From Ruminococcus sp. UBA4350 (lineage in GTDB: Bacteria; Bacillota; Clostridia; Oscillospirales; Ruminococcaceae): 10,852 bases of DNA. A model generated the notes under the pieces. It was not told where the DNA came from and did no database searches. It worked only from the letters and a program-made list of their open reading frames with translations. How positions within the stretch are numbered: the first letter of the stretch is position 1; the number at the start of each line of letters is the position of its first letter. The DNA is taken from the NCBI GenBank assembly GCA_002394125.1, contig DGSY01000152.1, positions 10,363 through 21,214 of the forward strand. Direction: 5' to 3'. The translations under genes and the position numbers were made by a program. Shown here piece by piece: positions 1-7,555 of this stretch.

Positions 1-3000
1 GAGCCAATCCGATCGGCGGCTTCGGCAGCAGCTCTGCTTTTGAGATCGCTGACAAAAAGGGCATGATCGGCACCGCATTCGGCGGACAGTCCGACTTTGA
101 CCACAGCGCAGGCGACGGCGCACTCAACGGCGGCCACTCATTCAAGGGCTATACGCTCATGGACAGCACGACCTCCTACCTCAGCGCACTCTCCGGCTCC
201 GGCAAGTCCTTCACATTTGAAGCGATCGTCAAGCCCGCTTCTACGAATACGAACAGCGTTATTCTTTCCATCGGCGACACGCAGGCTGCTCTCAAAACAA
301 AGAGCCAGGGCAGCGGCCTGGAGTTCTTCATCTATAACAACGGCTGGCACGCAGTCTCCGGCTCATTCCCGGCAAACTGGGTGGGTAACTGGCATCAGGT
401 CGCCGGTGTCTATGACAAGGGCTCGCTCTCGCTCTATGTGGACGGTCAGCTGCTCGGTACCGAGACGACCGATGACAATATCAACGGCGGCAATCATCCG
501 CTCGGCATCGGCTATGATGCATCGAACGGCAGACGCTTCGACGGTGCGATCTCCGTCGCACGCGTTTACAGCAAGGCGCTCTCTGCATCGGAGATCAAGG
601 GACAGTACAGCAGCGATCCGGCGATCGGCGCGAATGATTCCTCCGTGCTGGTCTGGCTGGATTACAGCGCAGAGGTCACTGCGACGACGGCATCGAACGG
701 CCCGTGGGATTACTACGCGACCGAGGATGCGCACAAGAATCTTTACGGCGAGCTTTCGCCCGGTCATTATTTCGCATACGGCGGCGACTGGGGCGACAAT
801 CCCAACGATAACAGCTTCTGCGAAAACGGCCTCATCAGCCCGGACAGAACCCCGCAGCCGGAACTCGCAGAGGTCAAGTATCAGTATCAGAATTTCTGGT
901 TCACGGCAGATGCAGACCAGATCGGCAACCGCGTTGTCTCGGTCTATAACGAGAACAATTTCGTCAACCTCAGCGATTTCCATGTGGTATGGGAGCTGCT
1001 GAAAAACGGTCAGGTCATCAGCAGCGGCGATGCGGAGGATACCGACTGCGCACCGCTGACAAACGGCAAGATCAGCGTTCCGTTCGTCATGCCGGCGGCA
1101 ATCAAGGCCGGTGACGAATTCCACCTGAATGTCTCCGTCCGCGCAAAGAACGGCACCGCGCTCGTTCCCGCAGAGCATGAGCTTTCCTATGCACAGTTCT
1201 CCGTTCCGGCAGCCGTCCCGAAGGTCGTCAAGGCCGATGCGGATGCTTCGGATCTCGCAAAGAGCGGCAGCGATTACACCGTCAGCGGCAAGAATTTCAA
1301 GCTGACTGTTTCCGGCTCGACCGGTCTCATCACGCAGTATGTCTACGGCGGCGAGACGCTTCTCACCGCAGGCCCGACTCCGAATTTCTGGCGCGGCAAT
1401 GTCGAAAATGACGGCGGCAGCGCCAATGCAAAGGCATTTGACAAGGCATGGAAGGGGGCAATGAGCGGTGCAAAGCTCAGCTCGCTCGATGCAAAGGAGG
1501 TCGGCGGCGAGCAGGTCATCACCGCAAATCTCACGCTCCCGAATGCAGGCAATACCTCTGTCCGCATGATTTATACGATTAACGGCAGCGGCGCCGTGAC
1601 CGTCGCAATGCGCGTGGACGGCACAAAATCCGGCCTCGGCAACTATCTCCGCGTCGGCTCGATGATGACGCTCCCGGCAGGCTTTGAGGATGTCACATGG
1701 TACGGCAACGGCCCCGTCGAGACCTTCAACGACCGCAAGACAAACGGCCGTCTCGGTGTCTGGCACAATACCGTTTCCGGTATGTTCTACCCCTACATGA
1801 AGACCGATGACTGCGGCAACCTGACGAATCTCAAATGGATCTCCGTGAAGAGCAGCCGCTATGAAAATGCACTGCTCGTCGCGGCAGAGAATCCGATCGA
1901 GGGCAGCGCCCTGCACTTCCTCCCCGCAGATTTCGACAATACCAACCATGTCCACGAGCTGCGTCCGCACAAGGAGACCTACCTCAGCATGGACTACGGC
2001 TCAATGGGTACGGGCAGCGCGACCTGCGGCCCGGCAACACTCGGCAAATATCAGCTTCCGAGCAATCGCGTTTACGAATGGACATATACGATCATTCCGG
2101 TTCCGGCAGGCTCGAATGACGGACAGATCAATGAATACTCCAAGCCCTACCGCATGATCGCATCCTACATTCAGGATCAGAGCAGCCATGCCTTCATGCT
2201 CCCGCTCGATCACGCAGTCATGAAGGAATCCGGCGATATGACGCTCATGCGCGGCAGCATGGATATTCCGTATAATTCCGTGCTGAACCCGATCTTCGAG
2301 GGCAAGCATTCCTTCACAGTCGAGTGCAATGTCATCCCGACCGGCACGCCGGAATACAACCAGTTTATCAGCAAGGGCGACAACGCATTCACCCTCCGCG
2401 CAACGCCGAACAATCTCGACTTCTTCATCTTTGACGGCGGCTGGAAAATGGTCAGCTATGAGATGCCCGCAGCGATGAAATCCTCGTGGCTCGGACAGAT
2501 GCATCAGGTCGCAGGCATTTATAACGGCGCCGCCGGAACGGTCTCCGTCTACTGCGACGGCCAGATGCTCAAGACCGCGAATATCAGCACAAGCGGCACT
2601 GCGCACACCGATTTCAGCGCGGCCGTCGGCAAGTGCCCCAGCACCGGACGCAGCTCGGATGCGGAATTTGCGACTGTCCGCATCTACGACAAGGCACTGA
2701 CCGAGGCAGAGCTACGCTCGCAGAATACGAGCTCTCCTGCGTATGACGCAAAGAATTCCGCAGTCGCACTCTGGGTTGATTTCAGCATTCAGCCGGAGGT
2801 TCCGGAGCAGCCCGAGGTCATTGAGCCGACGCTCCTCGGTGACGTCAATGAGGACGGCGCTGTCATGGTCGATGACGTTGTTCTTCTGGCGAGATATCTC
2901 GCTGAGGATACCGAAGCAGTCATCTCGAGTATCGGCAAAGCCAATGCGGACGCCGATCTTTCCGGCAAGCTGGATATTGACGATGCGCAGCAGATCCTGA

Positions 3001-3023
3001 AGATCATCGCAAAGCTCGTTTGA
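1..3023 (+). CDS. GH2 beta-galactosidase-type enzyme with two LamG modules and a C-terminal dockerin (5' partial)
   Basis: The reading frame is open from base 3 with no start in view, so the N-terminal GH2 domains and most of the catalytic barrel, including both catalytic glutamates, lie upstream. About 1006 residues are visible. In order they show a LamG/concanavalin-like module (nt ~150-662), the tail of the GH2 barrel (nt ~693-872), a DUF4981-type domain (~885-1217), a LacZ-like small-chain domain (~1260-2102, motifs NFWRG and WYGNGPVETFNDRK), a second LamG (~2235-2786) and a type I dockerin (~2835-3020). The barrel tail contains YGGDWGDNPNDNSFCENG; its F and N match LacZ Phe601 and Asn604, which bind sodium. 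The dockerin has two calcium loops, DVNED...D and DADLS...D, for docking to a cohesin scaffold outside the cell. Predicted role: removal of beta-galactosyl residues from plant polysaccharide; the exact substrate is unknown. The first in-frame ATG in view (63) is internal to the protein. A hairpin terminator follows 34 bases after the stop. Confidence 0.93.
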   Translation, partial: ANPIGGFGSSSAFEIADKKGMIGTAFGGQSDFDHSAGDGALNGGHSFKGYTLMDSTTSYLSALSGSGKSFTFEAIVKPASTNTNSVILSIGDTQAALKTKSQGSGLEFFIYNNGWHAVSGSFPANWVGNWHQVAGVYDKGSLSLYVDGQLLGTETTDDNINGGNHPLGIGYDASNGRRFDGAISVARVYSKALSASEIKGQYSSDPAIGANDSSVLVWLDYSAEVTATTASNGPWDYYATEDAHKNLYGELSPGHYFAYGGDWGDNPNDNSFCENGLISPDRTPQPELAEVKYQYQNFWFTADADQIGNRVVSVYNENNFVNLSDFHVVWELLKNGQVISSGDAEDTDCAPLTNGKISVPFVMPAAIKAGDEFHLNVSVRAKNGTALVPAEHELSYAQFSVPAAVPKVVKADADASDLAKSGSDYTVSGKNFKLTVSGSTGLITQYVYGGETLLTAGPTPNFWRGNVENDGGSANAKAFDKAWKGAMSGAKLSSLDAKEVGGEQVITANLTLPNAGNTSVRMIYTINGSGAVTVAMRVDGTKSGLGNYLRVGSMMTLPAGFEDVTWYGNGPVETFNDRKTNGRLGVWHNTVSGMFYPYMKTDDCGNLTNLKWISVKSSRYENALLVAAENPIEGSALHFLPADFDNTNHVHELRPHKETYLSMDYGSMGTGSATCGPATLGKYQLPSNRVYEWTYTIIPVPAGSNDGQINEYSKPYRMIASYIQDQSSHAFMLPLDHAVMKESGDMTLMRGSMDIPYNSVLNPIFEGKHSFTVECNVIPTGTPEYNQFISKGDNAFTLRATPNNLDFFIFDGGWKMVSYEMPAAMKSSWLGQMHQVAGIYNGAAGTVSVYCDGQMLKTANISTSGTAHTDFSAAVGKCPSTGRSSDAEFATVRIYDKALTEAELRSQNTSSPAYDAKNSAVALWVDFSIQPEVPEQPEVIEPTLLGDVNEDGAVMVDDVVLLARYLAEDTEAVISSIGKANADADLSGKLDIDDAQQILKIIAKLV
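150..662 (+). other. LamG-like module inserted in the GH2 barrel
   Basis: This ~170-residue jelly-roll module (motifs SFTFEAIVKP, GLEFFIYNNGW, WHQVAGVYD, LSLYVDGQ, ARVYSKALSASE) sits before the conserved end of the GH2 barrel rather than at a protein end. It resembles the second LamG near the C-terminus (VECNVIP, NLDFFIFDGGW, MHQVAGIY, VSVYCDGQ, VRIYDKALTEAE). Both copies finish with a VLVWLDY/VALWVDF strand, so they probably arose by duplication. Such modules often bind carbohydrate or shape the active-site cleft; neither role is proven here. Confidence 0.8.
2835..3020 (+). other. Type I dockerin module
   Basis: This is the last ~62 residues of the GH2 protein. It holds two 22-residue-type repeats. 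In repeat 1 the calcium ligand positions 1, 3, 5 and 12 are D, N, D, D. In repeat 2 they are D, D, S, D. Each is followed by a helix (VVLLARYL and AQQILKII). In cellulosome biology this module binds a cohesin on a scaffoldin, so the enzyme is probably exported and assembled on a surface or released complex. The cohesin partner is not in this window. A proline/glutamate-rich linker (PEVPEQPEV) separates it from the second LamG. Confidence 0.9.
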
Positions 3024-3057
3024 GAACTGCCTCAAAACCTCAGACGAACAGCAATCG

Positions 3058-3095
3058 AAAAGCGGTCAGGAAATAACCTGACCGCTTTTGCTTTT
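3058..3095 (+). terminator. Rho-independent terminator, probably bidirectional
   Basis: A perfect 13-bp inverted repeat (AAAAGCGGTCAGG / CCTGACCGCTTTT) with a 6-base AAATAA loop is followed by a T-rich tail (TTTTGCTTTT). It lies 34 bases after the stop of the GH2 gene. The complementary strand also ends its stem in TTTT, so it can stop the convergent transporter operon as well. Confidence 0.92.
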
Positions 3096-3096
3096 C

Positions 3097-3334
3097 CGGA
3101 AGAGAACCGTGTTCTCTGATCTGAGATCAGAAAGCAGATTGGCTGATTTGAGGGATAATATCGTTTTGGGTAGATTCCCTGACAAAACCAGAATGGTTAA
3201 TATTGAGTTTTCGCTTTGCGATGCTATTGAAGAATGGGAGCCTCGATCCAGTTCTGTTTATGACCGCTGGCACACCAAGCCCGCGAACGCTTGGGCGTTT
3301 CGCTCTCTGCGGAGGGCGGCGGTGGGTCTCGCGT
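3097..3334. other. Gene-free convergent intergenic region
   Basis: No convincing gene is seen. Bases ~3110-3255 are clearly richer in A+T than the flanking genes; ~3262-3334 is GC-rich again. Two small inverted repeats occur: TCTGATCT-G-AGATCAGA (3115-3131) and CCAAGC...GCTTGG (3275-3294). Open frames here begin inside the terminator or at starts with no ribosome binding site, and none looks like a known protein. The stretch may be the 3' untranslated end of the minus-strand operon, or a repeat or decayed insertion; it does not match an element I can name. Confidence 0.5.
3115..3131. repeat. 17-base near-perfect palindrome
   Basis: TCTGATCT and AGATCAGA form 8-base perfect arms around a single G. 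The site lies just past the terminator in an A+T-rich stretch. No promoter or gene is clearly attached to it, so a regulator-binding role is only a guess. Confidence 0.5.
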
Positions 3335-4177
3335 TCATTCCTTCAATCCGCCGGATTCCGGCGCGGCACTGTGCTGCGATGCGAAAAACAGTATGACCTG
3401 CGGCAGCATCGCGATGCAGCAGACCGCCAGCACGCGGTTCCATGCAAATCCGCTGTCCGCGTCCATTGAGAGCTTCACATAGACTGAAAGCGGATAACGC
3501 GACGGGGTTTTCACATAAAGCAGCGGCCCCATGTAATCGTTCACCGTCCAGAGCAGCTGCAAAACGCCCACCGACATCAGGATCGGCTGAAGCTGCGGCA
3601 CAAGGATATACCACAGAATTTGCAGCGAATTGCAGCCGTCAAGCCGCGCCGCCTCGTCATAGGTGCGCGGGATGCTGCGGATGAACTGGATCAGCATGAT
3701 GACCAGAACGGTATCGCCGGCGAGCGCTGCCGGAACGATCAGCGGCAAATAATGCGGCGAGTCGATCCAGCCGAGCCGGTTGAACAGGATGAACTGCGGC
3801 ACATACAGCACCGTCTGCGGCAGAAAGACCGTCGCAAACAGCAGCGCAGTCAGCAGACGCTTTCCAACAAACCGGAACCGCGCAAAGCCGTAGGCCGTCA
3901 GCGTGACGGAGATCAGCGTCAGCAGCATTTTCGGCAGCGCGATCATATAAGTATTGCGCATCGCTTTCATCAGGCTGATCTGTCCGCCGTAGGACGCAAA
4001 CGCATTGCGCCAGCCCTCAAATGTCGCGGAATGCGGGATCAGTCCGGCATCGGAAAACAGCTCCGGATTGCTGCGGAATGTCGCGCTCACGAGCCAGAGC
4101 AGCGGGAAGATCATCACGGCCGCGCCGATGCTCAGTATCACGAACCGCAGAAGGCGTTCCCGTCTGACGCGCTTCAT
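3335..4177 (-). CDS. Sugar ABC transporter permease, MalG type (CUT1)
   Basis: This 280-residue inner-membrane protein has about six hydrophobic segments and the cytoplasmic EAA loop YDEAARLDGCNSLQILWYIL, which contacts the ATPase. It has the usual MalG-family features: an N-terminal segment ending in LVSATFRSNPE, and FLPQTVLYVPQ ahead of the loop. It forms the channel with the MalF-type partner encoded just upstream. Its ATG overlaps the partner's TGA as ATGA, implying translational coupling. A GGGGAGG ribosome binding site lies 7 bases ahead. It is the last gene of the operon. The C-terminus (ESGGLKE) is slightly different from the common ...GLKG ending but full length. Substrate inferred from the operon: oligosaccharides from rhamnogalacturonan. 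Confidence 0.92.
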   Translation of the reverse strand: MKRVRRERLLRFVILSIGAAVMIFPLLWLVSATFRSNPELFSDAGLIPHSATFEGWRNAFASYGGQISLMKAMRNTYMIALPKMLLTLISVTLTAYGFARFRFVGKRLLTALLFATVFLPQTVLYVPQFILFNRLGWIDSPHYLPLIVPAALAGDTVLVIMLIQFIRSIPRTYDEAARLDGCNSLQILWYILVPQLQPILMSVGVLQLLWTVNDYMGPLLYVKTPSRYPLSVYVKLSMDADSGFAWNRVLAVCCIAMLPQVILFFASQHSAAPESGGLKE

Positions 4178-5079
4178 GCTGCCGCCTCCCCGTCCGGATC
4201 ATAGACAAATCGCCGCCGCAGAAGCATGAATCCCGCGCTGACCGAGGCCGACAGCAGAAACAGCACCCACGCCATCGCACAGGCATAGCCCATTTCATTC
4301 GCCGTGAATGCACTGCGGTAAAGCAGCAGCGAAAACAGCGTCGTCGCGCCGCGCGGCCCGCCCTCCGTGATGACAAAGGGCGCATTGAATTCCTGCATCG
4401 CCGCGCAGAATCCGAGCATCAGATTATAATACAGCACCGGCGAGATCATCGGCAGCTTGACCGAGAAAAATGTCCGCAGCTTTCCTGCACCGTCGAGGGC
4501 TGCGGCATCGGAATATTCCTGCGGGATCTGCTGCAATGCCGCCAGCAGCATCAGCATCGGCGAGCCGAATTCCCAGACGCGCAGCAGGATGATGACCCAC
4601 ATTGCGGAATGCGGCTCCGCGAGCCACGAATGCACAGGAAGATGCAGCGCCGACAGCATTGCATTGACGACGCCGTGATCGCGGAACATCGCTTTCCACA
4701 GCACCGATGCCGCGACCGATCCGCCGAGGATCGAGGGCAGATAATAGAGCGTCCGGAAGATGCGGATCCCGCGCAGCTGCTTCGCGAGCAGTGCCGCACA
4801 GAGCAGTGCCGCGCAGATCTTCAGCGGTACGCTCAGAAATGCGAATTTCAGCGTCAGACCGATCGAACGCAGCGTCTCAGAATCTGTGAAAATGCGGGTA
4901 TAATTCATCACGCCGGTCTGCGTTACGCCGCGGAACAGACTGAAATCCGTAAAGCCGCAGATTAGCGAATACAGCATCGGTGCCGCCTGAAAGATCAGAA
5001 AGCCGATCAGCCACGGCATGATATAAAGAAGATGCCGGTTCCGTCTGAGGAAACCGGCAGATCGGTTTTGATTCAGCAT
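4174..5079 (-). CDS. Sugar ABC transporter permease, MalF type (CUT1)
   Basis: This 301-residue membrane protein starts LNQNRS after the methionine, has a first segment near YIMPWLIGFLIFQAAP, and carries the EAA loop YSDAAALDGAGKLRTFFSVK followed by LPMISP, typical of MalF/UgpA/LacF-like permeases. It pairs with the downstream MalG-type protein. I chose the ATG at 5079 because GGAGGAG sits 6 bases upstream. An upstream in-frame ATG at 5115 would add 12 residues (LRPEHPPEENDM) and overlap the GH105 gene, and the strong binding site lies inside that extension. The gap to the GH105 stop is 22 bases. No ATP-binding subunit is encoded nearby. Confidence 0.92.
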   Translation of the reverse strand: MLNQNRSAGFLRRNRHLLYIMPWLIGFLIFQAAPMLYSLICGFTDFSLFRGVTQTGVMNYTRIFTDSETLRSIGLTLKFAFLSVPLKICAALLCAALLAKQLRGIRIFRTLYYLPSILGGSVAASVLWKAMFRDHGVVNAMLSALHLPVHSWLAEPHSAMWVIILLRVWEFGSPMLMLLAALQQIPQEYSDAAALDGAGKLRTFFSVKLPMISPVLYYNLMLGFCAAMQEFNAPFVITEGGPRGATTLFSLLLYRSAFTANEMGYACAMAWVLFLLSASVSAGFMLLRRRFVYDPDGEAAA

Positions 5080-5101
5080 ATCATTCTCCTCCGGCGGATG
5101 C

Positions 5102-6211
5102 TCAGGACGCAGCAAAGCGCCGTGCAGCCGCCGTTTTCTGATTCCGGATGCGCGCCGCCTCCGCCATCATCAGGACACCGACACCCTTCGGATCATCCGA
5201 AGTGACCGGCTCCGAAAGATAATAGGCAGGACTGCCGTCCCGGCGATCCGAGCCGCCGAGCCCGGCTGCGCTGCAAATACCGCAAAGCGAAATGCCGTCA
5301 TCGGTCTGCACGAGCTTTTCCCGCTTGACCGCTTCGAGCATCTCCGCGCCCGCCGCGAATGCATCCTCCGGCAATGCCTGAAGCTCCGCGCCGTACATCA
5401 TCGCATAGGCCGCCATCAGACTGCCCGATGTCTCCTCATAATTGCCCGCAGCAGGCGGCTGATCCGCGATCTGGCAAAGCAGGCCGTTTTCCGTGCGGAA
5501 CGGCAGCAGCGCATTCACCGCGTCCTGAAGCGTTTCCGTGAGAAATCCGCTGAGCTCTGATTCCGATTCCGGCAGCAGCGCGATCGTATCGGTCAGCGCC
5601 ATGAGGAACCAGCCCATCCCGCGCAGCCAGCAGGAGCGCGAAAGTCCGGTCTCCGGATCCGCCCAGCGCTGTGTGCGGGATTCGTCCAGCGCATGATAAT
5701 AGAGCCCTGTTTCGGGATCGCGCATATGCGCTGTGACATAGCGGAAGGCACGGCCGATCTCCGCAAAGCAGCTGCTGTCGCCGGTTCGCTTTGCATATTC
5801 CGCAAGAAACGGAGCGAACATATAAACGCCGTCGATCCAGACCTGCTCCGGATAGATCTGCTTGTGCCAGCAGATGCCGCTGCCCGTCCGCGGATGCGCG
5901 GCCAGCTGCTCCGCCTGCCAGTGTGCGGCGGCGGCATAGCGCTCGTCATGCGTCAGGTCATAGGCGAAAAAGAGCGCCTTGCTGCTGTTGAAGCTGTCGA
6001 GCGCATAGCGGCTGACCGGATAGCCCGGAATGGTGCCGTCCGGCCGGACGCGCTCCGCCAGATACTGCAAAACGAATTCTGCATAGCAGGCGGCACCGGT
6101 CGCCTGAAACATCCGGATACATCCGAGCAGCACACAGCCGTCCTCATAATTCCAGTAATCCTTGAACGGCCGGTAATGCTTCAGATAATCCTGAAAAAAC
6201 TGTTCTGTCAT
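5102..6211 (-). CDS. GH105 unsaturated rhamnogalacturonyl hydrolase
   Basis: This ~369-residue cytoplasmic enzyme has no signal peptide. It is predicted to hydrolyse the unsaturated galacturonyl end left by rhamnogalacturonan lyases. Family features in order: WNYEDG near the start, GSGICWHKQIYPEQVWIDG with the Asp that matches the catalytic Asp143 of Bacillus YteR (residue 127 here), VYMFAPFLAEYA, CWLRGMGWFLMALTD, NYEETSGSLMAAYAM and YYLSEPVTSDDPKGVG. The length fits single-domain GH105. Two ATGs, at 6217 and 6211, are in frame. The first overlaps the SBP stop as ATGA but has GGAG only 1-2 bases away; the second has GGAG at 7 bases, so I prefer it. The gene lies between the SBP and permease genes, as expected for an enzyme acting on the imported sugar. 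Alternative: an unsaturated glucuronyl hydrolase of another family, less likely given the motifs. Confidence 0.92.
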   Translation of the reverse strand: MTEQFFQDYLKHYRPFKDYWNYEDGCVLLGCIRMFQATGAACYAEFVLQYLAERVRPDGTIPGYPVSRYALDSFNSSKALFFAYDLTHDERYAAAAHWQAEQLAAHPRTGSGICWHKQIYPEQVWIDGVYMFAPFLAEYAKRTGDSSCFAEIGRAFRYVTAHMRDPETGLYYHALDESRTQRWADPETGLSRSCWLRGMGWFLMALTDTIALLPESESELSGFLTETLQDAVNALLPFRTENGLLCQIADQPPAAGNYEETSGSLMAAYAMMYGAELQALPEDAFAAGAEMLEAVKREKLVQTDDGISLCGICSAAGLGGSDRRDGSPAYYLSEPVTSDDPKGVGVLMMAEAARIRNQKTAAARRFAAS

Positions 6212-6213
6212 GG

Positions 6214-7491
6214 TCATTCTCCGGCAAGGGCAGCCTGAATTCCGGCACAGAGCCGTTCTGCCGCTTGGGAAACCGAGTAATCACCGTAGCTCAGTCCGGT
6301 GAACACATCCTCATAGAGACCCCCATCTCCTTTGAGAGAGGCGTGTTCAAAATCCGGATCAATTCTTAGCGTAATGTAGTCATTCATCGTGCTGTATGCA
6401 TTCGCGGCGATATCGCCGAGCAGATCCGCCTGTTCGCAGATCTCATACGCACGGTGATTCAGCGGTACGCCGCGCTCCGTTCCGAGCAGCGTGACCGCTT
6501 TTTCATTGCTGACCAGATAGGCGATCAACTCTGCGCAGGCCTCCGGCGAATCGGTATGCTTCGAGATCGCAAAGCCCTGCGCGATCTTGGAAAAACCGCC
6601 GTGATAGCTGCCGAGATCGTCAAAATACTGCCCGACGGTCAAGGTCTGCCCCTCTGCAAGTGCATCGACAAATTTGCCGGCGGAGGAATCCCATTCGTAG
6701 ATGCCGGCGTATTTGCCGGTGATGAAATTCTCGTCCTTATCGAAGCTGTCGGCGCCGCCGCCCGCGATCTGCTTCAGCGGCGGGATCACATGATCCTTCT
6801 CCATCTGCACGATCCGCTGCATCCCCTCCTCGATCTCCGCCTGCGAATACTGCAAAACGCCGTCCTTCGCCCATTCGCGGCCGTAACGGCATTGCAGATC
6901 GTAGACGAGAAAGAGCATCCGGTCATACCAGCCGAGCGCCAGCGGATACCACTCCTCGCCGAGCTTTTCACGGAAGATGCCGCCCGCCTCGCAAAGCGCG
7001 GAAAAACTCTCCGGCACCGGCAGGCCGGCGGCCGCAAAGGTCGTCTCATTCCAGAAGAAGACACGCCCTGTTTCGCTGAGCGGCAGGCAGAGCAGCCTGC
7101 CGTCAACGGTACACATATCCAGTACATCCCTGTCGTACTGCTGCAAATCAATGATGCTGCGGAATGCGTTCAGGTCAAGGAATCCGGCTGTCTCCGAGCT
7201 GTAGTCGGTGATCCAGTTCTGATTGACCTGCATGACATCCGGCTCGGTGCCCGCATAGAGCGCGGCGGCAGCGGCCTCCTCCCACCCGTTCCATGCGCCG
7301 TATTCGGTACGGACGGCGATCTCCGGATGATCGGCAGTGAAGCTGTCAACAGCGGCCTGCGTAGCCTGATGGCGGGACTGCCCGCCCCACCACGAGAACC
7401 GGATCCCGGTGCCGCTGCCGGACTCTCCGCATCCGGTACAGCACAGCATGACCGCGGCCGTGACACACAGCGTCCCCACTCGTTTTTGCAT
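6214..7491 (-). CDS. ABC transporter sugar-binding lipoprotein (CUT1 solute-binding protein)
   Basis: This 425-residue extracellular lipoprotein captures the oligosaccharide and delivers it to the two permeases. It starts MQKRVGTLCVTAAVML, a basic n-region plus hydrophobic core, with a probable lipidated Cys21 in CCTGC. The mature part has SBP family 1 features: FSWWGGQSRHQ, VDSFTADHPEIAV, WNGWEEAAAAALYAGTEPDVMQVNQNW, GKYAGIYEWDSS and QGFAISKHTDSPEACAELIAYLVS. I chose the ATG at 7491 because GGAG lies 6 bases upstream; the in-frame ATG at 7503 overlaps that same GGAG. It is the first gene of the operon and has the promoter and leader hairpin described separately. The lipobox is atypical, with Cys at -3 and -4. 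Confidence 0.92.
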   Translation of the reverse strand: MQKRVGTLCVTAAVMLCCTGCGESGSGTGIRFSWWGGQSRHQATQAAVDSFTADHPEIAVRTEYGAWNGWEEAAAAALYAGTEPDVMQVNQNWITDYSSETAGFLDLNAFRSIIDLQQYDRDVLDMCTVDGRLLCLPLSETGRVFFWNETTFAAAGLPVPESFSALCEAGGIFREKLGEEWYPLALGWYDRMLFLVYDLQCRYGREWAKDGVLQYSQAEIEEGMQRIVQMEKDHVIPPLKQIAGGGADSFDKDENFITGKYAGIYEWDSSAGKFVDALAEGQTLTVGQYFDDLGSYHGGFSKIAQGFAISKHTDSPEACAELIAYLVSNEKAVTLLGTERGVPLNHRAYEICEQADLLGDIAANAYSTMNDYITLRIDPDFEHASLKGDGGLYEDVFTGLSYGDYSVSQAAERLCAGIQAALAGE

Positions 7492-7514
7492 CACATACTC
7501 CATTCATGCTTTCT

Positions 7515-7540
7515 GGCGCAGCGCGCATCCGCGCCGCACC
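7515..7540 (-). promoter_or_regulatory. Leader hairpin in the 5' UTR of the transporter operon
   Basis: Read on the minus strand, 26 bases fold into an 11-bp stem with a 4-base loop (GATG). Nine pairs are Watson-Crick and two are G-U. On the opposite strand those two would be A-C mismatches, so the structure fits the operon's own transcript. It begins about 9 bases after the predicted transcription start and ends 23 bases before the ATG. No T run follows, so it is not a terminator. It could protect the 5' end of the mRNA or take part in control; I do not recognise a known riboswitch. Confidence 0.65.
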
Positions 7541-7555
7541 GATCCTCTCATGCAT

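Noticed and set aside
363..1970. 535-codon minus-strand open frame inside the GH2 gene
   Set aside because: It is antisense to a well-recognised multidomain protein. Its translation is an Ala/Arg/Cys-rich shadow typical of GC-rich coding DNA, without recognisable motifs.
3275..3294. CCAAGC...GCTTGG hairpin as terminator of the minus-strand operon
   Set aside because: The stem is only 6 bp with an 8-base loop, and no T run follows on the minus strand. The bidirectional terminator at 3058-3095 is a better candidate.
3088..3396. 102-codon plus-strand open frame in the convergent intergenic region
   Set aside because: It starts at a TTG inside the terminator stem, has no ribosome binding site, runs into the end of the minus-strand permease gene and resembles no known protein.
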